Below are positions 22,383-36,338 of a stretch of DNA of 64,000 nt, one piece after another. Position 1 is the first letter of the stretch. Every line of letters begins with the position of its first letter. Made by a program: the position numbers and the translations under genes. This DNA comes from Scleroderma bovista. Taxonomy: Eukaryota > Basidiomycota > Agaricomycetes > Boletales > Sclerodermataceae. The stretch lies in the NCBI GenBank assembly GCA_037178675.1, contig JAYMGJ010000100.1, forward strand, positions 1 to 64,000. Direction: 5' to 3'. The notes beneath the pieces were generated by a model. The model worked only from the letters and a program-made list of their open reading frames with translations. It searched no databases and was not told the origin of the DNA.

Positions 22383-24189
22383 TGGTTGTTCGCAATTGCA
22401 CCTGATTAACTGTGGATAACCGTACTGGAGTTCACATAGCCGGACCGGCACGTGGGCTTTTATTCGACGGACCGGGTTATTATGCCAACGAGATCTTAGA
22501 ACTGTAGCTGGTCGCAAGTTCATTTAGCTCACACTTGTCCAGGCTAACATTATGGCATCCAACAATCCGACTCTCGTACATATACCCACTCCGTCACAGG
22601 TCACCATCTGCCAAATAGCTGTAGCATCATCCTGCTCAGTGTAGTGTATCGGATAAAAAGGCATTGTTTGGCATGTTTTGAGGACCAGAGCTTTAGCCTG
22701 CTTACCCGCCCGATACCAGGCTCCGTGAACGCTAGAATCATATGTTGTGCCATGATGCAGCCTGAAATGAAATCATTAGCAGTGTTCGCACTGCGGGGGC
22801 ACCTGGTTGTCACACTGCATAACCAGGAGACCATGCACTCTGTACACCTAATGGAGTGAGGCATGCGGCGTCAGACATCAAAAACGGATAGCTTTTTACC
22901 GGATGTTCCGAGGTCGGGCAATGGCCAACACCGATGAAGAGGTCACAGCTTAGATGCCAGCAGACGCCGGGCGAAAAAAAAAGTTTTATTGTGGCCATCG
23001 CCCTGATCATTACATGTTAATGTCAGAAAATGTAGAACCTCCACCAACCTCGGATCACCTCTCCCAGAAAGCTATCACAGATCATGGGTGCCAGCCGCGA
23101 GGCGACACCTGCCTGACAAGCCAAACTGGTCGAGCAAGATGTCCTAAAGGCAGTGAATGGACCAGGGTGCAGTTGCACCCGACCTTTTTCTTGAGGACGG
23201 GAACGCGGACAAGGAGACGGAAGAGCTTAACCAAGCCGAACTTATGTGTCCTCGTGAATTGTTCTGAGGAAAAAAAAACTGGAAGAATGCACAGCTTTAT
23301 ACTACGAGAGAGTCAGCAAATCCCACGCCTATTTGCTTCCGCGGCCGTGAAACTCCGTACAAACACCATTCAAGTAGTACTTGGTGCAGTGAAAGCTCAG
23401 AAAATAGTGATTCATGAATCCACTTTGACTGACCCCGGATCCGTTCGATCTGGAGTCCACGCAGCCGCAATTCAAAATCTTGGCACTTAGAAGCAGACCA
23501 GCTTAGAATGGCCCGCCCGCCAGCTTTCCATCTTATTGATGATCGATACCAGCCAGTCTGAAGTTCTCGTGTGGAATATGTACTTCCTCGATGCTTCCGC
23601 GAAATTTCTCACTGGCCACGTTGCCCTCACAAAGGTATCGAGGACAGGATAGACCACCTTCTTTCACAGGGTACGACAATGAATATTCATACACTTCGAT
23701 GCTTGGTAGTGCCACTTACATGCATCACGCACAAAGGGGAGTCCACACATCAATGGTCATGCAAGGGCTGTTTCCAACCAAGCTGTGTAACTGTGCAGAC
23801 CACTTCTATAGGAGAGTGGCCCTCCTCAAAAGCGCTTGTGGTCCAGACAATGCCTCGGCCAAGAGTATCACCAACACAACCACCTTCCCGATGCTAGCTT
23901 CAATCCTGTGGACAGTGCCAGTCCAAAGCGCTTTGACTGGTATATATGATGATGCTTCTACCTCGTCTTTTCAGTATCAGCCCTCACCTGTTTTTATTTC
24001 CTATCTGCCATTGATATCATGGAAGACACATACGCGTACCCATTGTCATTTTTCCAATGAGGCGCAGCGGTCACCAACTAAGAAGACACCATACTTGTCA
24101 CTATCAAATCCGCTGAGTGCAAACCCAGACTACGTACGGGATCTCACCTATCATCATATCGTGTATTTAACACGCCTTGCATGTCATAG
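22383..24189. other. Long intergenic region with no supported gene
   Basis: Apart from the possible promoter and 5' exons of the next gene near its right end, I see only short frames with no family match. A plus-strand frame of 178 codons (22954-23490) has no recognisable domain or splice support. No terminal repeats or transposase signature were found by eye. Confidence 0.5.
23941..23947 (+). promoter_or_regulatory. Possible TATA box
   Basis: TATATAT is followed by a pyrimidine-rich stretch. It lies upstream of the unknown gene whose clear exons start at 24190. Weak evidence on its own. Confidence 0.3.
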
Positions 24190-24977
24190 CCCATTTACCT
24201 GACTGGTCCACCCGCCACAAATCCCGCCTATCCGTACCCAGCGCGGAATGTGCTCAATCCCGGTACCTATCCATCCCCCACCCCTCTCATGGCGTCAAAC
24301 GGGAGGCGCCGCAGCCATCAAGAGGATAGTACACGTTCCAGCCGCAGGGCTGATATCCCTTCGTGCCGCTTCGTGCCACAGCCCACCTACGAGTCATACT
24401 CGTCGCCCGGTTATCAAGCCGGGCTTGAATTTCCGCCGATCCGGTTTCAGAGGAAAGGTGGCGGCGCTCCGTATACGGTCGGAGAGATCATGAAAATGGG
24501 AGACATGCCTGACCTAGTGGGTGGCAGTGACCTAGTGTTTGGCGGCCATATAGATCGGGTCATGAAGGTCAAGACCATCGTATGTATGAGTTTCTGCTGC
24601 GTGGGGCGAGTAACAACGATGTTCCATATTTTCTTTAGTGGCCCGGTTATACGCGATATGCTGCAGAGAGGCGCATCCCTACTACGGGAGGCGAACTCAC
24701 TCGCAGCCTATTATTAGTGATTCTAGCAAACAAAATCGAAGAGTTTGCAAAGCGCATTGACGTATGTCCGAACGTCTCGTCAAAGCACAGAACACGCACT
24801 CACCAGTGTCATTCATTATAGAATAAGAATATCCCCGTAGAAGCTGAGCAAGAGCAGTGGGCTGTAAAATGGAAGGACGAAGAATGTCGCAATTTGTGGA
24901 AGGACTGCGCAATCACCTGTCTGCAGCATCGTGCCGGGAGCACTTGGGAGCCAGAGATTTACTGTCCAACGAAATAA
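24190..24977 (+). CDS. Conserved unknown protein with a WPGY-type domain (5' end unresolved)
   Basis: Three exons are well supported by splice sites and frame. The first (from 24190, after CATAG) is Pro/Tyr/Arg-rich and disordered: PATNPAYPYPARN, then GRRRSHQED, ending HIDRVMKVKTI. The second starts after TTCTTTAG and reads WPGYTRYAAERRIPTTGGEL, then TRSLLLVILANKIEEFAKRI. The third gives PVEAEQEQWAVKWKDEECRN, CAITCLQHRAGSTWEPE and stops at 24977. A WPGY motif followed by a [GP]-x-[LI]-TR segment and an amphipathic helix recurs in many unnamed Agaricomycete proteins as I recall; the function is unknown. An upstream exon ending NPLSANPDY at 24133 joins in frame, but I could not find a start codon compatible with it. 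ATG 24289 is an internal fallback start. Confidence 0.6.
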
Positions 24978-25120
24978 ATCGGAGTTCACCCTCATGTTGG
25001 CATGGGGAGCAGATGTGGTGATCGTTATATTGGTATATCGTATAATTCCGTATATCGAGCTCTATGCTCTTTCGAAATATAGTCTGGATAGTCTGTCCGC
25101 ACTGCAGATGGTGTTTAACA

Positions 25121-25859
25121 TTAGGTTGCGGTGTCCACCTGCGATTTTGGCTGATGCTCGGTGGATACATCATTTACAAGTCGCGAAATCTCCGAAAATG
25201 CTGCTCTAAGCATATCCAAATCTGCATCCAGACCCTCGGCCCGAGTCTTCATCTGTGGAACGTCCAGAGCTATAAACCGTGGACTAAAAGGATCTACATA
25301 CGGCTGCTATAGTATCACTTGCCGCTATGAGTTCGTGGTGATGATTATATACGAGCGACTGGCGCTCGCTATCCAGTTGCCGTATTTCTGCCGCCCCGTG
25401 AAGACAAAAGCGCAGTGCAAGGAAAGGGCTCACCTGTGAGTAACTCAACTTCTCGCTTTAGCAGAGTAGGAAGAGAACATGTTGTGATCAACTGGTCATA
25501 GTACGACTTTGCATCAAACGCAACGGAGTCTGCAAGGTTATGGTTAGTTGCACATGGCATATGGCGTCGAATGCAACTGCACCCATATTCATCGGATCAT
25601 TTTGGTTCCCGGGCAGCGGTGGAGGCGGTCCCACACCAATGCCGTAGTGTTTTCTTAGCAAATCTCTGGCTCTTGACTTGTGAGCAGAGGCATGAGGGGC
25701 CCCTGGTGCTTGGGTTGGTTGCCCCTGGCTGGATTGTGCACGGGGCGGGGTAGACTGCGATGGTCCAGTAGTAGAAGGAGACTTCGGGCGAAGCGGCGAT
25801 GAGACTGCCCTTGTCGTCGAAGGCTTGCGCTGCTGCTTCGGTGAAGGCGGCTGCGACAT
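25121..25859 (-). CDS. VPS51: GARP complex subunit VPS51
   Basis: Small coiled-coil subunit of the GARP tethering complex, which captures endosome-derived vesicles at the trans-Golgi. From the ATG at 25859 a Pro/Ser/Gln-rich tail (MSQPPSPKQQRKPSTTR) leads to ARDLLRKHYGIGV, then across an intron to DSVAFDAKSYYDQLITTCSL and PTLLKREVELLT. The next exons give EIRQLDSERQSLVYNHHHEL, IAASDTI and MKTRAEGLDADLDMLRAAFS, ending at 25121 after VSTEHQPKSQVDTAT. The FD-KSYYDQL-TT-SLP-LL block is the family hallmark. The short length is normal for fungi. An in-frame ATG at 25928 would add 23 residues. The next gene diverges 107 bp away. Confidence 0.88.
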
Positions 25860-25966
25860 GGACGGAATGAGAAGTAAGTCCGAGTCTCCGGGGTCCCATG
25901 AATTGTACGCTATCACGTGGACGTCCATTACACTAGGATTTCACAGACTCAAGCCACGGTCGCGAC

Positions 25967-27917
25967 ATGGCAGGAGACAGCGAGTGGCTCGTCGAGGACA
26001 GCGAGGACGAGGGAGCTTTGCTTCCCAGCGGACCAGGATACTTATTGGGTCAGACTCAAGGTATGTGTGAGTCTGAAAGACCCGCGTTGCGATTAACGGC
26101 ACGTGAAGCATCGACGATACAGACAACCACTTTCTCTGCTCGTCCCCAGACGCCAGAGCCAGCGCGCCAGTCTCCCGACATCTCAAACAGGTCGCTCTTT
26201 ACCCCTCCAGGTGAATCACACAATGTCAATCCTGCTGACCGCTCTCCCGGCCAGACCACACACACATCTCCAAAGCCCAAGCCACGTCCAAGGCCGCGTA
26301 TAAAGTCGAAGAAGCCTTCCGATAACCCAGACGAGTTCATACAACCAGGTACTTTGGATGCACCATGTGCGTCGCATATAAGCGACTCGACAACTGTATT
26401 GGCTAAAACGGCTACACGCGATACCATACAGACGGCAACTACCACTTTTCTCGACGTTTCACCGATAGTTGCCGATGTATATTCTTCATTGGACATCGCA
26501 GACCGCGCTAAAATGCGTTCACGGAAGTCACAGGCAGCAAAGAAGCCTATCTACACTATTCCCGACGACGTCATAGAGTTAACATCTGACGATGACGAGC
26601 TCGCCTTGAAGCCTGCCAAACGCCAGAAACAATGCGGCAATCCCACCAAACCAAAACCCCGCCCTCGGCCCAAGGTTAAATCAAAGGCTATAGAGCTACC
26701 TTCACCAGACTCGCAGTGTGCCGGTGTCACCAGTCCTCCAAAGGCCCACAAGACCATTGGCCCCTCATCTCAAGCACCCGAATCTACGGCACCTACCAAT
26801 CCACCGACAACTCCTCCGCAGCCCCAAGAAACACCGCCCTCTCCTTCGTCTGTAGTTAACACCCGGAAACGCAAGAGGAACCATCTGGTTGCTACAGACG
26901 AGGAAGAGGAAATGGATAAAGACAAGGGTCCTCCTAAGGAATCATCCTTACCGACTAATGAACCACCGCCCTTCTTTCCATCTCCCTCTCCTCCGATGCA
27001 CATTCCCGACTCTGGCGTCGAGATGCCCGAATCCACCGAAGTGGTAGCAAAGCTCAGTGGAGGCGTTAGCAAGAAGAAACAAGTGCAGAGAAAGTCTCAG
27101 ACCAAGGTGAAGAAGGGGAAAGGGAAAGGGAAGAAAGGGGCTGAAGACGAGCAAACGATCGAACCGACAGAAACTTCACAGAATCGTCCTGCAGCCACAG
27201 CACCTTCCGATCAAGTCGAGGTTGTGGATAAACTAGCTGCCTCTTCAAGAGCGTCGTCTTCCAAGGAACTTACAAAGCTGAGTGTAAAGCGCAAAGGAAA
27301 GGCAAAGGCTATTGTGCTTCCGTTGGACGAGGAACATGAAGCAACGCCTCTGCAGAACCGTAGTTCTGAGACTACGCGAGCCAATGCCTCTCCTGGAACT
27401 GAACAATGTGCGACGCCTGCAAGCACGGCAAGTGACTAACTCTGACATAAACTAGACTGTTGCTGACCTTTTCGCGTTGGATATTCAGGGTGGTCTTTTT
27501 CCCGACAAATCGAAACCCCCAGACCGTGATCTTCCGTCGCATGCAACCCCTGTCGCCCCACGACCATCCCGCGCAACCTCGATCAAACCCAAAGTGACTA
27601 CGATGAGTGAGCTAATCCGCCGCGTGAATTCCCAGCCAAGCTCGCCTTTCCCAAACACCCACATGCCTTATTCACCGCTGCTCAAATCCTCACGCACGAT
27701 GCTTTCCCGTATTGCACCGCTTCACCTAAACCGACGGACACCGCCGCCACCTCCACCCAGACCCCCTCCCCCTAAGAAGAGTAAGAAACAGGTTCAGATG
27801 GAGGAGAGGATCGAAGAAGAGCTTGCGGAGACCGTTGAAGGGTGGTCCTGTATGGCTGAGGAAGAGAGGAGGCAGATGCTGAGGGCAAGGATAGATGCAG
27901 AGCTGGGATATGAGTGA
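25967..27917 (+). CDS. Disordered basic nuclear protein with SUMO-interaction motif, function unknown
   Basis: About 630 residues in two exons (intron about 27431-27489), almost all low complexity: Pro, Ser, Thr, Lys. Visible elements: acidic N-terminus (WLVEDSEDEGALLP); a repeated basic motif, PKPKPRPRPRIKSK at residues 102-115 and KPKPRPRPKVKSK at 228-240, AT-hook-like in style; a textbook SUMO-interaction motif DVIELTSDDDE at 201-211; basic clusters resembling nuclear signals (NTRKRKRN, KKGKGKGKK). The second exon holds the best-ordered part: MSELIRRVNSQPSSPFPN, PYSPLLKSSRTMLSRIAPLH, a polyproline stretch and a final helix (QMEERIEEELAETVEGW). I infer a nuclear, SUMO-linked role; no enzyme or known DNA-binding domain is seen. 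It diverges from VPS51. Confidence 0.75.
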
Positions 27918-28146
27918 GCGATGTCAGATATGTTTTGGGGACGTGTCCCCCATGGATTAGCCTACCTTGGACTCTTTAATGTGTGCCATTCAACTCTCTT
28001 CGAATCCAGGAGGTGTGAATCTCCCCTGGATTGTGGCTGTGTAAGTCTGTTTCATTCCAACTTCCACGACAGCGTACACTCGGCATGGCAGTGCAGTTGT
28101 ACCAACTGTGAACCCGTCGAACACCCCAGATCCCTTTTGCCCCACT

Positions 28147-29895
28147 ATGGCTCTCCCTCAAATTATGAATGCATTCGACACCCTGAAAGAACAAGCCAAA
28201 GACGCAATATGGGCACTGTCTTCATGTCTCTGCCAGCAGTCGGCACGTGTCAAGATCAATGGGCGGACGTGTCAGTAGTTGTTTTGTATCCAATCACCTG
28301 GTCCGGGATATCTGTCTTACGCAGTGCTTAATCGAAATCCGTTTTGCCTTCAGTTAGTATCCTCAAGGTCCTGGGAGAAGGAGGATTCTCGTTTGTTTAC
28401 CTCGCGCAAGATGAGACGAGTGATGTGAGTGCTTGACTTGTCAGTGTCTTCATGTAATGATAACGAACCCACGCCATAGAGACAATTTGCGCTGAAAAAG
28501 ATAAGGTGTCCTACTGGTTCCGAGGGTGTCAAGGAAGCCATGCGCGAAGTGGAGGCATACCGACGGTTTAGGTGAGCGGGTTCCTTTGTCTCGTCATAAC
28601 CTGATGATCCCACTCACCCAGACATCCAAACATCATACGGATACTCGTGAGTACATCATTGACTTTGCCGGAGACCTTCCGGTCAGAACTTTTGGCAGGA
28701 TTCTGCGGTCATACAAGATCCAGACGGCGAGGGACAGATTGTCTACCTCTTTCTCCCACTATATAAAGTACAGTCAGCCTTTTATGTTTCACATGAATCT
28801 CATTCACATGGGACAGCGTGGAAACATGCAAGACGCTATCAACTCGAATGTCGTCAATGGAAAATACTTCTCAGAAAAGGAAATTCTCCGTGTCTTCAAG
28901 GGAACCTGCGAAGCTGTCTGTGCCATGCATGACTACCACACAACTTCCAGCGCACAAGCACAGCCTCAGACATCTTCTACAGGTCGTCCTGCAGAATCAT
29001 CTTCCCGCACGCAGACTTCGTCTGAGCACCATTACGATGACGAGGAGGGCGACGAGCTCTTGCCACACCCTGAAGGCGACGGGGAAGGCGGATATTCGTA
29101 CAAATCCTCAGTAAATGTACCACTCGTGACCAAACACCGTGTGCAGGAGGGTGAAATCATATTTGATGGTGATGAGGAGTTGCCAAATGGTCAGGCAGGA
29201 AAGGGCCAACACGTGCCTTTCGCACACCGAGACATTAAACCTGGGTAAGATTTTTACGTCTCGCCTGTCTACATTCCCAGCTCACAATCTGATAGCAATG
29301 TTATGCTCGCTGACGATGGCACCCCGATACTGATGGACTTTGGAAGTACGGTCAAAGCCCGGATTCCTATTGAAACTCGATCGCAAGCCTTGCTACAGCA
29401 GGTATGTTACACCGTCTTGAAACCTGCTACCATGCTGAGTACCCTCTGCAGGATATTGCAGCTGAACAGAGCACAATGGCGTATAGAGCACCGGAACTAT
29501 TCGACGTCAAAACTGGTATCACTCTCGACGAGAAAGTGGACATCTGGGTTGGTGGCAATACACCCAATTATTCCCTGTATGTCTGACATGCCGCCTCAGT
29601 CGCTTGGATGCACCTTGTACGCCATGGCGTACTCACATTCACCGTTTGAAAACACTCAGACGACTGAACAAGGAGGCTCGATTGCCATGGCTGTCCTCAA
29701 TGCACAATACAAGCATCCAAGTTCACAATATTCACAATCTTTTCGGGAACTGATTGACATGTTATTGAAAGTCAACCCAAAAGAACGACCAGATATCCAC
29801 CAGGTAAACCCTATCCACGACCTTAGAGATGCTGGATGCTAAAATTAACACAGGTTATTGAGGTAACTGACAGACTTCTTCAGTCATTGTCGTAG
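28147..29895 (+). CDS. ENV7: Ser/Thr protein kinase, ENV7/STK16 (NAK) family
   Basis: Palmitoylated vacuole/Golgi-associated kinase family by homology. The start at 28147 gives MALPQIMNAFDTLKEQ, with CLCQQ shortly after, a candidate palmitoylation site as in STK16/ENV7. The glycine loop is KVLGEGGFSFVYLA, the VAIK lysine is in QFALKKI and the next exon has REVEAYRRFRHPNIIRIL. The catalytic loop is FAHRDIKPGNVMLADDG, followed by ILMDFGSTVKA (DFG) and MAYRAPELFDV (APE). The C-lobe has SLGCTLYAMAYSHSPFE and ends VIEVTDRLLQSLS. An acidic, Ser/Gln-rich insert of about 90 residues precedes the catalytic loop. About nine introns are present; the donor T|GTCAGT near 28271 keeps frame with FSILKVLGE. 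Confidence 0.87.
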
Positions 29896-30017
29896 ATAGG
29901 CCCTCATGAACTATGGCAATCTTTGTTGTATGATTATTTGCCCTCTGTTTTTACCAGTAGTAACTCTAGGTGGAACGATATGCAACATACCTGCCCGCTT
30001 TAAATATCCAGTAAACG

Positions 30018-30915
30018 TCAAGCATCATTCACCTCGCGTCTAAGTTCTTTCTGAGACTTTTTGTAGCCCTTGGGGCGAGGGACTGATTTATGCTTCGAAA
30101 TGTCTGACGGTGGTTTTTGTTCGAACTTGGGTCTCTTCGCTGGTCGTCTAGGTTCAGATTGAAGCTCTGCGACCTTGACCACCCCTGCATCGGCCTCGAG
30201 AACCTTCTTTTCTGCTTTTTTCTTCACAGCCTTCGCTTTGAGCTCCTTATGTCGCCTTCTCTTTTCCTGAAGGGTAGCTTGTTTCGCTTGCTGCCAAAGG
30301 CCTAAGGCCATCAGAAGGAATCATCGAAGTAATCTCCTCACGCGCTTCAGAGCCCGATTCGACAATTGATTTGATGATTGAGGATCCTGTCCACCACCTT
30401 GAGCTCGAAGTGTCTTTACGACGTCCCAAGCGTTGCTACCTGGAGCAGCTGCTAACGCGAGAGGCATGAATCGTTCATACCGCCGTTTGTGGGCCTGGAT
30501 CCAAGGAAGAAAACTAGGCTCGGGTCTGGTTCTCTAGCGAAGACATTGCACTTACAGCCGAGTCCCTGTGGGTAGTGGCCATTTGAGCATTTTTGATGAT
30601 TTTACCCTTGCACAATATGCATCCGTGAGTGGTGGGCTCGAAGGATATGAGATAGACGGGGTCCTTGAGTGCTTCTTCGACAGATATCGGTGGTTCCTCG
30701 TCTCTGTCTCCTGGCTCGCTTTCGTCTCCCCCTTCAACTGCCTCTTCCTCCTCGACGTCGTCATTGGTCCGAGGGTCCATGTCGGATTCTGATCCCGTGT
30801 CAGACTCAGCCGAGTCGGTATCATGAAGTCCTAGTAGATCCTTTGTGTCTTCGTCCAGCCCAAGTTCTTCCTCCTCCTCTCGCTTTCTACGTCTTTTCTC
30901 GACGCGCTTGAACAT
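30018..30915 (-). CDS. Basic protein with a U1-type C2H2 zinc finger, function unknown
   Basis: From the ATG at 30915 the protein begins with a basic helix (MFKRVEKRRRKREEEEELGL), then an acidic stretch. Next is a CILC...H...H unit: CILCKGKIIKNAQMATTHRD across an intron to SAAHKRRYERF, i.e. C-x2-C, then two His separated by five residues, as in U1-C/matrin-like zinc fingers that bind RNA or DNA. A long Lys/Glu-rich coiled helix follows (EKRRRHKELKAKAVKKKAEK) and the C-terminus is Lys-rich (PRPKGYKKSQKELRREV). Composition suggests a nucleolar or ribosome-biogenesis protein; this is inference. Its start codon is only 66 bp from that of the divergent RNB exonuclease. Confidence 0.75.
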
Positions 30916-30981
30916 ATGTACTTGAGTATTCGAAGTGAGGCTGAGTCCTGGTGCACAGCCACCGCCCTTTTCATTCCGTTC

Positions 30982-33955
30982 ATGCGTCGTGGAGTCGCTA
31001 CTTTGTCGAAGAAACGCCCTTCGCAGGCAGACGTTATCAAGTTATTCAGTGAGATACTCGACACACCCAAGGATGTCACGCATCAGCGTCTTGCAGATCC
31101 TTTGGCGCCTCAACCACGAGACAAAACCAGTGATGGAGAGAATGAATCTGATGCGGGAATACCGGAGCTCATGAAGACCACCAACCAACTCGTTGACGCA
31201 GCTGCATATACACGTCTTTATCCTGCACGTGGATGGAAACACACGAAATCTCTCCGAGGAGACGAAAGGCGCATTGAAAGTGCCCTTAAGTCGGCAGTGA
31301 CGTACGGAGCACCTTTAGACCCTCGACCCTCGCTACAGGCTATATCGGCGGACGAGGATGTCGATGACCTTGAGGAAGGTGCGCACCAGATACGTCCTGG
31401 CACTTTTGTAGACATTCGAAGGTCGGCTTCTATTTCACTGCAGTCACACGCACATGGACTAATCACTCCATGCCAGAGGATTATCAGGGGTATCTGGAAT
31501 TGTACTCAGGAATGCTCTCATCAATGGCCGTCACATCATCGTTACCCTCACCATCAATGGCGACACGGTCGAACACGGTGACTTCCAAGTTTTCTTCGAA
31601 ATTCCGAAGATGGTGCCGCATTCATTGACACAGAGAGCGGGCGTTGGGGCCATGCCTAGCAATCGGACGGAAACCAGCGCCCGCGTAGAGATATTGAAGC
31701 ATCTTCGAGATTTCGAACTTGCGGTGGCCAACGCTTACAGCGGCATTCAAGCACGCAACGTCCCCCTATATGACTTGGTGAAGTCGAAAGACCCGGAGGA
31801 ATGGTCGACGGTGACCGTACCACAGGCTGCTCAGCTCATTATTCCGCAACGCCGACACAATATCGCTGCCCTATTCGCAACGCACAAATACCTTATGAAG
31901 CATGCGGAGATGTTTGTACCACAAACCACGTTTCATCGCACCATCCAGACCTTCGATGTCCGCCCCCAGTCACATCTAGACAAGCTGAGGGCTGTCAAGG
32001 ATATGATCCACTTCGCGAGCCCAGCGATAGAGTCATTTGCAGAAAAAGCCCGATACATCATGGCCGAAAATCGGAAGCGGAGGATAGAATCTTGGAATGA
32101 GAGTCCGACACAGGAGATTGCCAAGGACATCGTCTACACAACGGAGGATCGCTTAATCATCGAGGTCCTGCATCATGCGTTGCGTCGTTTTCGGGAACTT
32201 GTCATTGATCCCTATGCACCGGTTATATCGAGCATCCTCAAGAAACTGCAAGTCTCGGCTGATTTAATGGATACTGTGGCACTACGTGAAGCGTTAATAG
32301 ACTTAGGCCATTTGGCGCCTTGGGAGGACTTAGTTTCACGGAGGAATGAGCTGAATTTAGATCAGCGTCGAGACGAGGACTCCCCCGAAGTTGCCGCACA
32401 GACCCGGATCGTGGAACGCCATTTTACGAGAACAGCCACTACTTCGCCCACTCAGCCACTCGGTCCTGAGGATTTTTATCATCAAGATCCTGTCGAACGT
32501 CTGCGCCATGACTTTGGTGAAATGCCAGTTTATGTTGTGGACAATCTTGATGCTGAAGAGTTAGACGATGGACTGTCTGTTGAGGGAGTTCCCTCCGAAC
32601 CAGGATCAGCTTGGGTCCATGTACACATTGCAGACCCAACTTCCCTCCTCCCACCTACGCACGTTTTCGCTCAGCGGGCTTACCAGATGGGCATGACGTG
32701 CTATTTCACGCACCGTACATGGCCAATGTTGCCGACATCCCTGACACAATCGAAATTGAGCTTGGGCACAGGTTCCAAGGCAGGAGAGCCAGAGCGGGTG
32801 CTCACTTTCAGCTTTAAGGTTGATGCAGTTGGAAACATGGTTGATTACGACGTCCGGCCTGGTCTCATCCGCAAAGTTCAAATTATCGACTACGATAGCG
32901 TGGACCATCTTCTGGACATTGAAAGCCCATTTCAACCTTCTCGACCGTTCGACCTGGACTATGCGCCGGACCATGCTTCCAGGAAAACACTCGAATCCGA
33001 ACATGTGCAGAACTTGCGTTTACTCACAGACACTATCCTGCGGCATCGACTACGTAACCTAAAATCTAGCAATGCTTTTATTGCTGTCCTACCCTATGCT
33101 ATAACGTCCGTCTCCCCGAAGCCACTTTACAGCACACCACTTTACTCCATGGATCCCTTTTACTTCAGAGGTTTCCCGAGAATCCGATATGAAGTGCTCT
33201 CCCAAAAAATTCAGGAGGTTGGATCACGGATGACCGTTTCAGAATGCATGAAAGCTGCTTGTCGGGTAGCTTCTCGCTGGTTCTCGGATCGCAATGTTCC
33301 GATGCTTAGACGAACATCGAAACCCCCTGTACCTGTTGGTGACCCGAGAGCACTCTCCGAGGTACTGGCAGCACGTGATTCTGATGGCTTTGTGGACTTC
33401 TATCTGGCACAAAGGGCCAATCTTCACATACCACCTGTGGAGCACACCCTCGAGCCTGCAATGCACTGGAGTATGGGCGTTCCAGATGGGGAAGGTTATG
33501 TCCGTGTGACGTCTCCATTGAGACGGTATAATGACCTTGTCGCCCACTGGCAAATCAAAGATGCTCTAGTGCGCCCAGAAGCTACTCCACTGTTCACGAA
33601 AGAGTGGCTGAATGAATACTCGCCCCAGATCAAGGCGAAGGAGAGGCTATTCAAAGAGGCAGAACGCACCCATTACGCCTATTGGACAGCGATGTATCTC
33701 CAACGATTCATGCAGAACCCACGTCCCTTCAAGGATGACCCACTGATGTCGCTAACAGCGAATGTTCTCGAGTCGGGTGCCATGGAACGACGTAGTAGCA
33801 CGGTTCACACCCAGTGCCATATACCGTCCCTTGGATTGAAGGCGAGGTTGGCACTTCCATCCGCGGCAGAACTTAGGGTTGGGGATTCCTTTGATGTGCG
33901 GATATCCGAGATCAATGTAGGGTTGCGACCCAAGTTGTTTGTCGTTCCTAGATAG
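30982..33955 (+). CDS. Mitochondrial 3'-5' exoribonuclease, RNB domain (Dss1-like)
   Basis: RNase II family protein, probably the nuclease of the mitochondrial RNA degradosome like yeast Dss1. I start at 30982 (MRRGVATLSKKRPSQ), a basic, acid-free leader that fits mitochondrial import; an in-frame ATG at 30916 exists but touches the neighbour's start codon. One intron (about 31423-31477, with GGACTAATC branch region) joins PGTFVDIRR to GLSGVSGIVLRNALINGRH. The RNB domain has VDNLDAEELDDGLS with most of the acidic metal-binding residues (one Asp is Glu here), AWVHVHIADPTSLLPP and CYFTHRTWPMLPTSLTQ. YVRVTSPLRRYNDLVAHWQI is the C-terminal RNB signature. An S1-like end follows (LGLKARLALPSAAELRVGD). 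The total is about 970 residues. Confidence 0.88.
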
Positions 33956-34080
33956 TCCAATTAGACGGATGATAAAAACAGGCAAATCGTGCCACTCTAA
34001 AATAATTTACGCGGGAATTACGTACATAAAAAACGATTTATTACCGACGTTTGTCCTCCGTCCATCCTACTCTTTCCTCC

Positions 34081-36100
<2,020 letters not shown>

Positions 36101-36338
36101 ACGCTTTTTATATTTCTATATTATCATAGACATAAATAGGGCTAGTGTTCATACCCACATTTTCGATAGCAAGAACAAAGACACCAAACACATGGACATT
36201 CAAATTGGAAGTTCTGTAGTCAGTGACTGGACTTCTAGTGACTATTAATGCGAGACTGGTCACTGCCATTTAGTGGCGCTTGCTCTCTGAGTCTGCGCAT
36301 ACTGATATGTTGCCATCGTGTATGTACCAGTAATGCGA

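Noticed and set aside
22954..23490. A 178-codon plus-strand frame
   Set aside because: No recognisable family, no supporting splice signals, odd composition. Left as intergenic.
24019..24060. ATG in good context (MEDTYAYPLSFFQ) as start of the WPGY gene
   Set aside because: The frame hits TGA at 24058, and none of the GT donors before it connects in phase to the exon starting at 24190.
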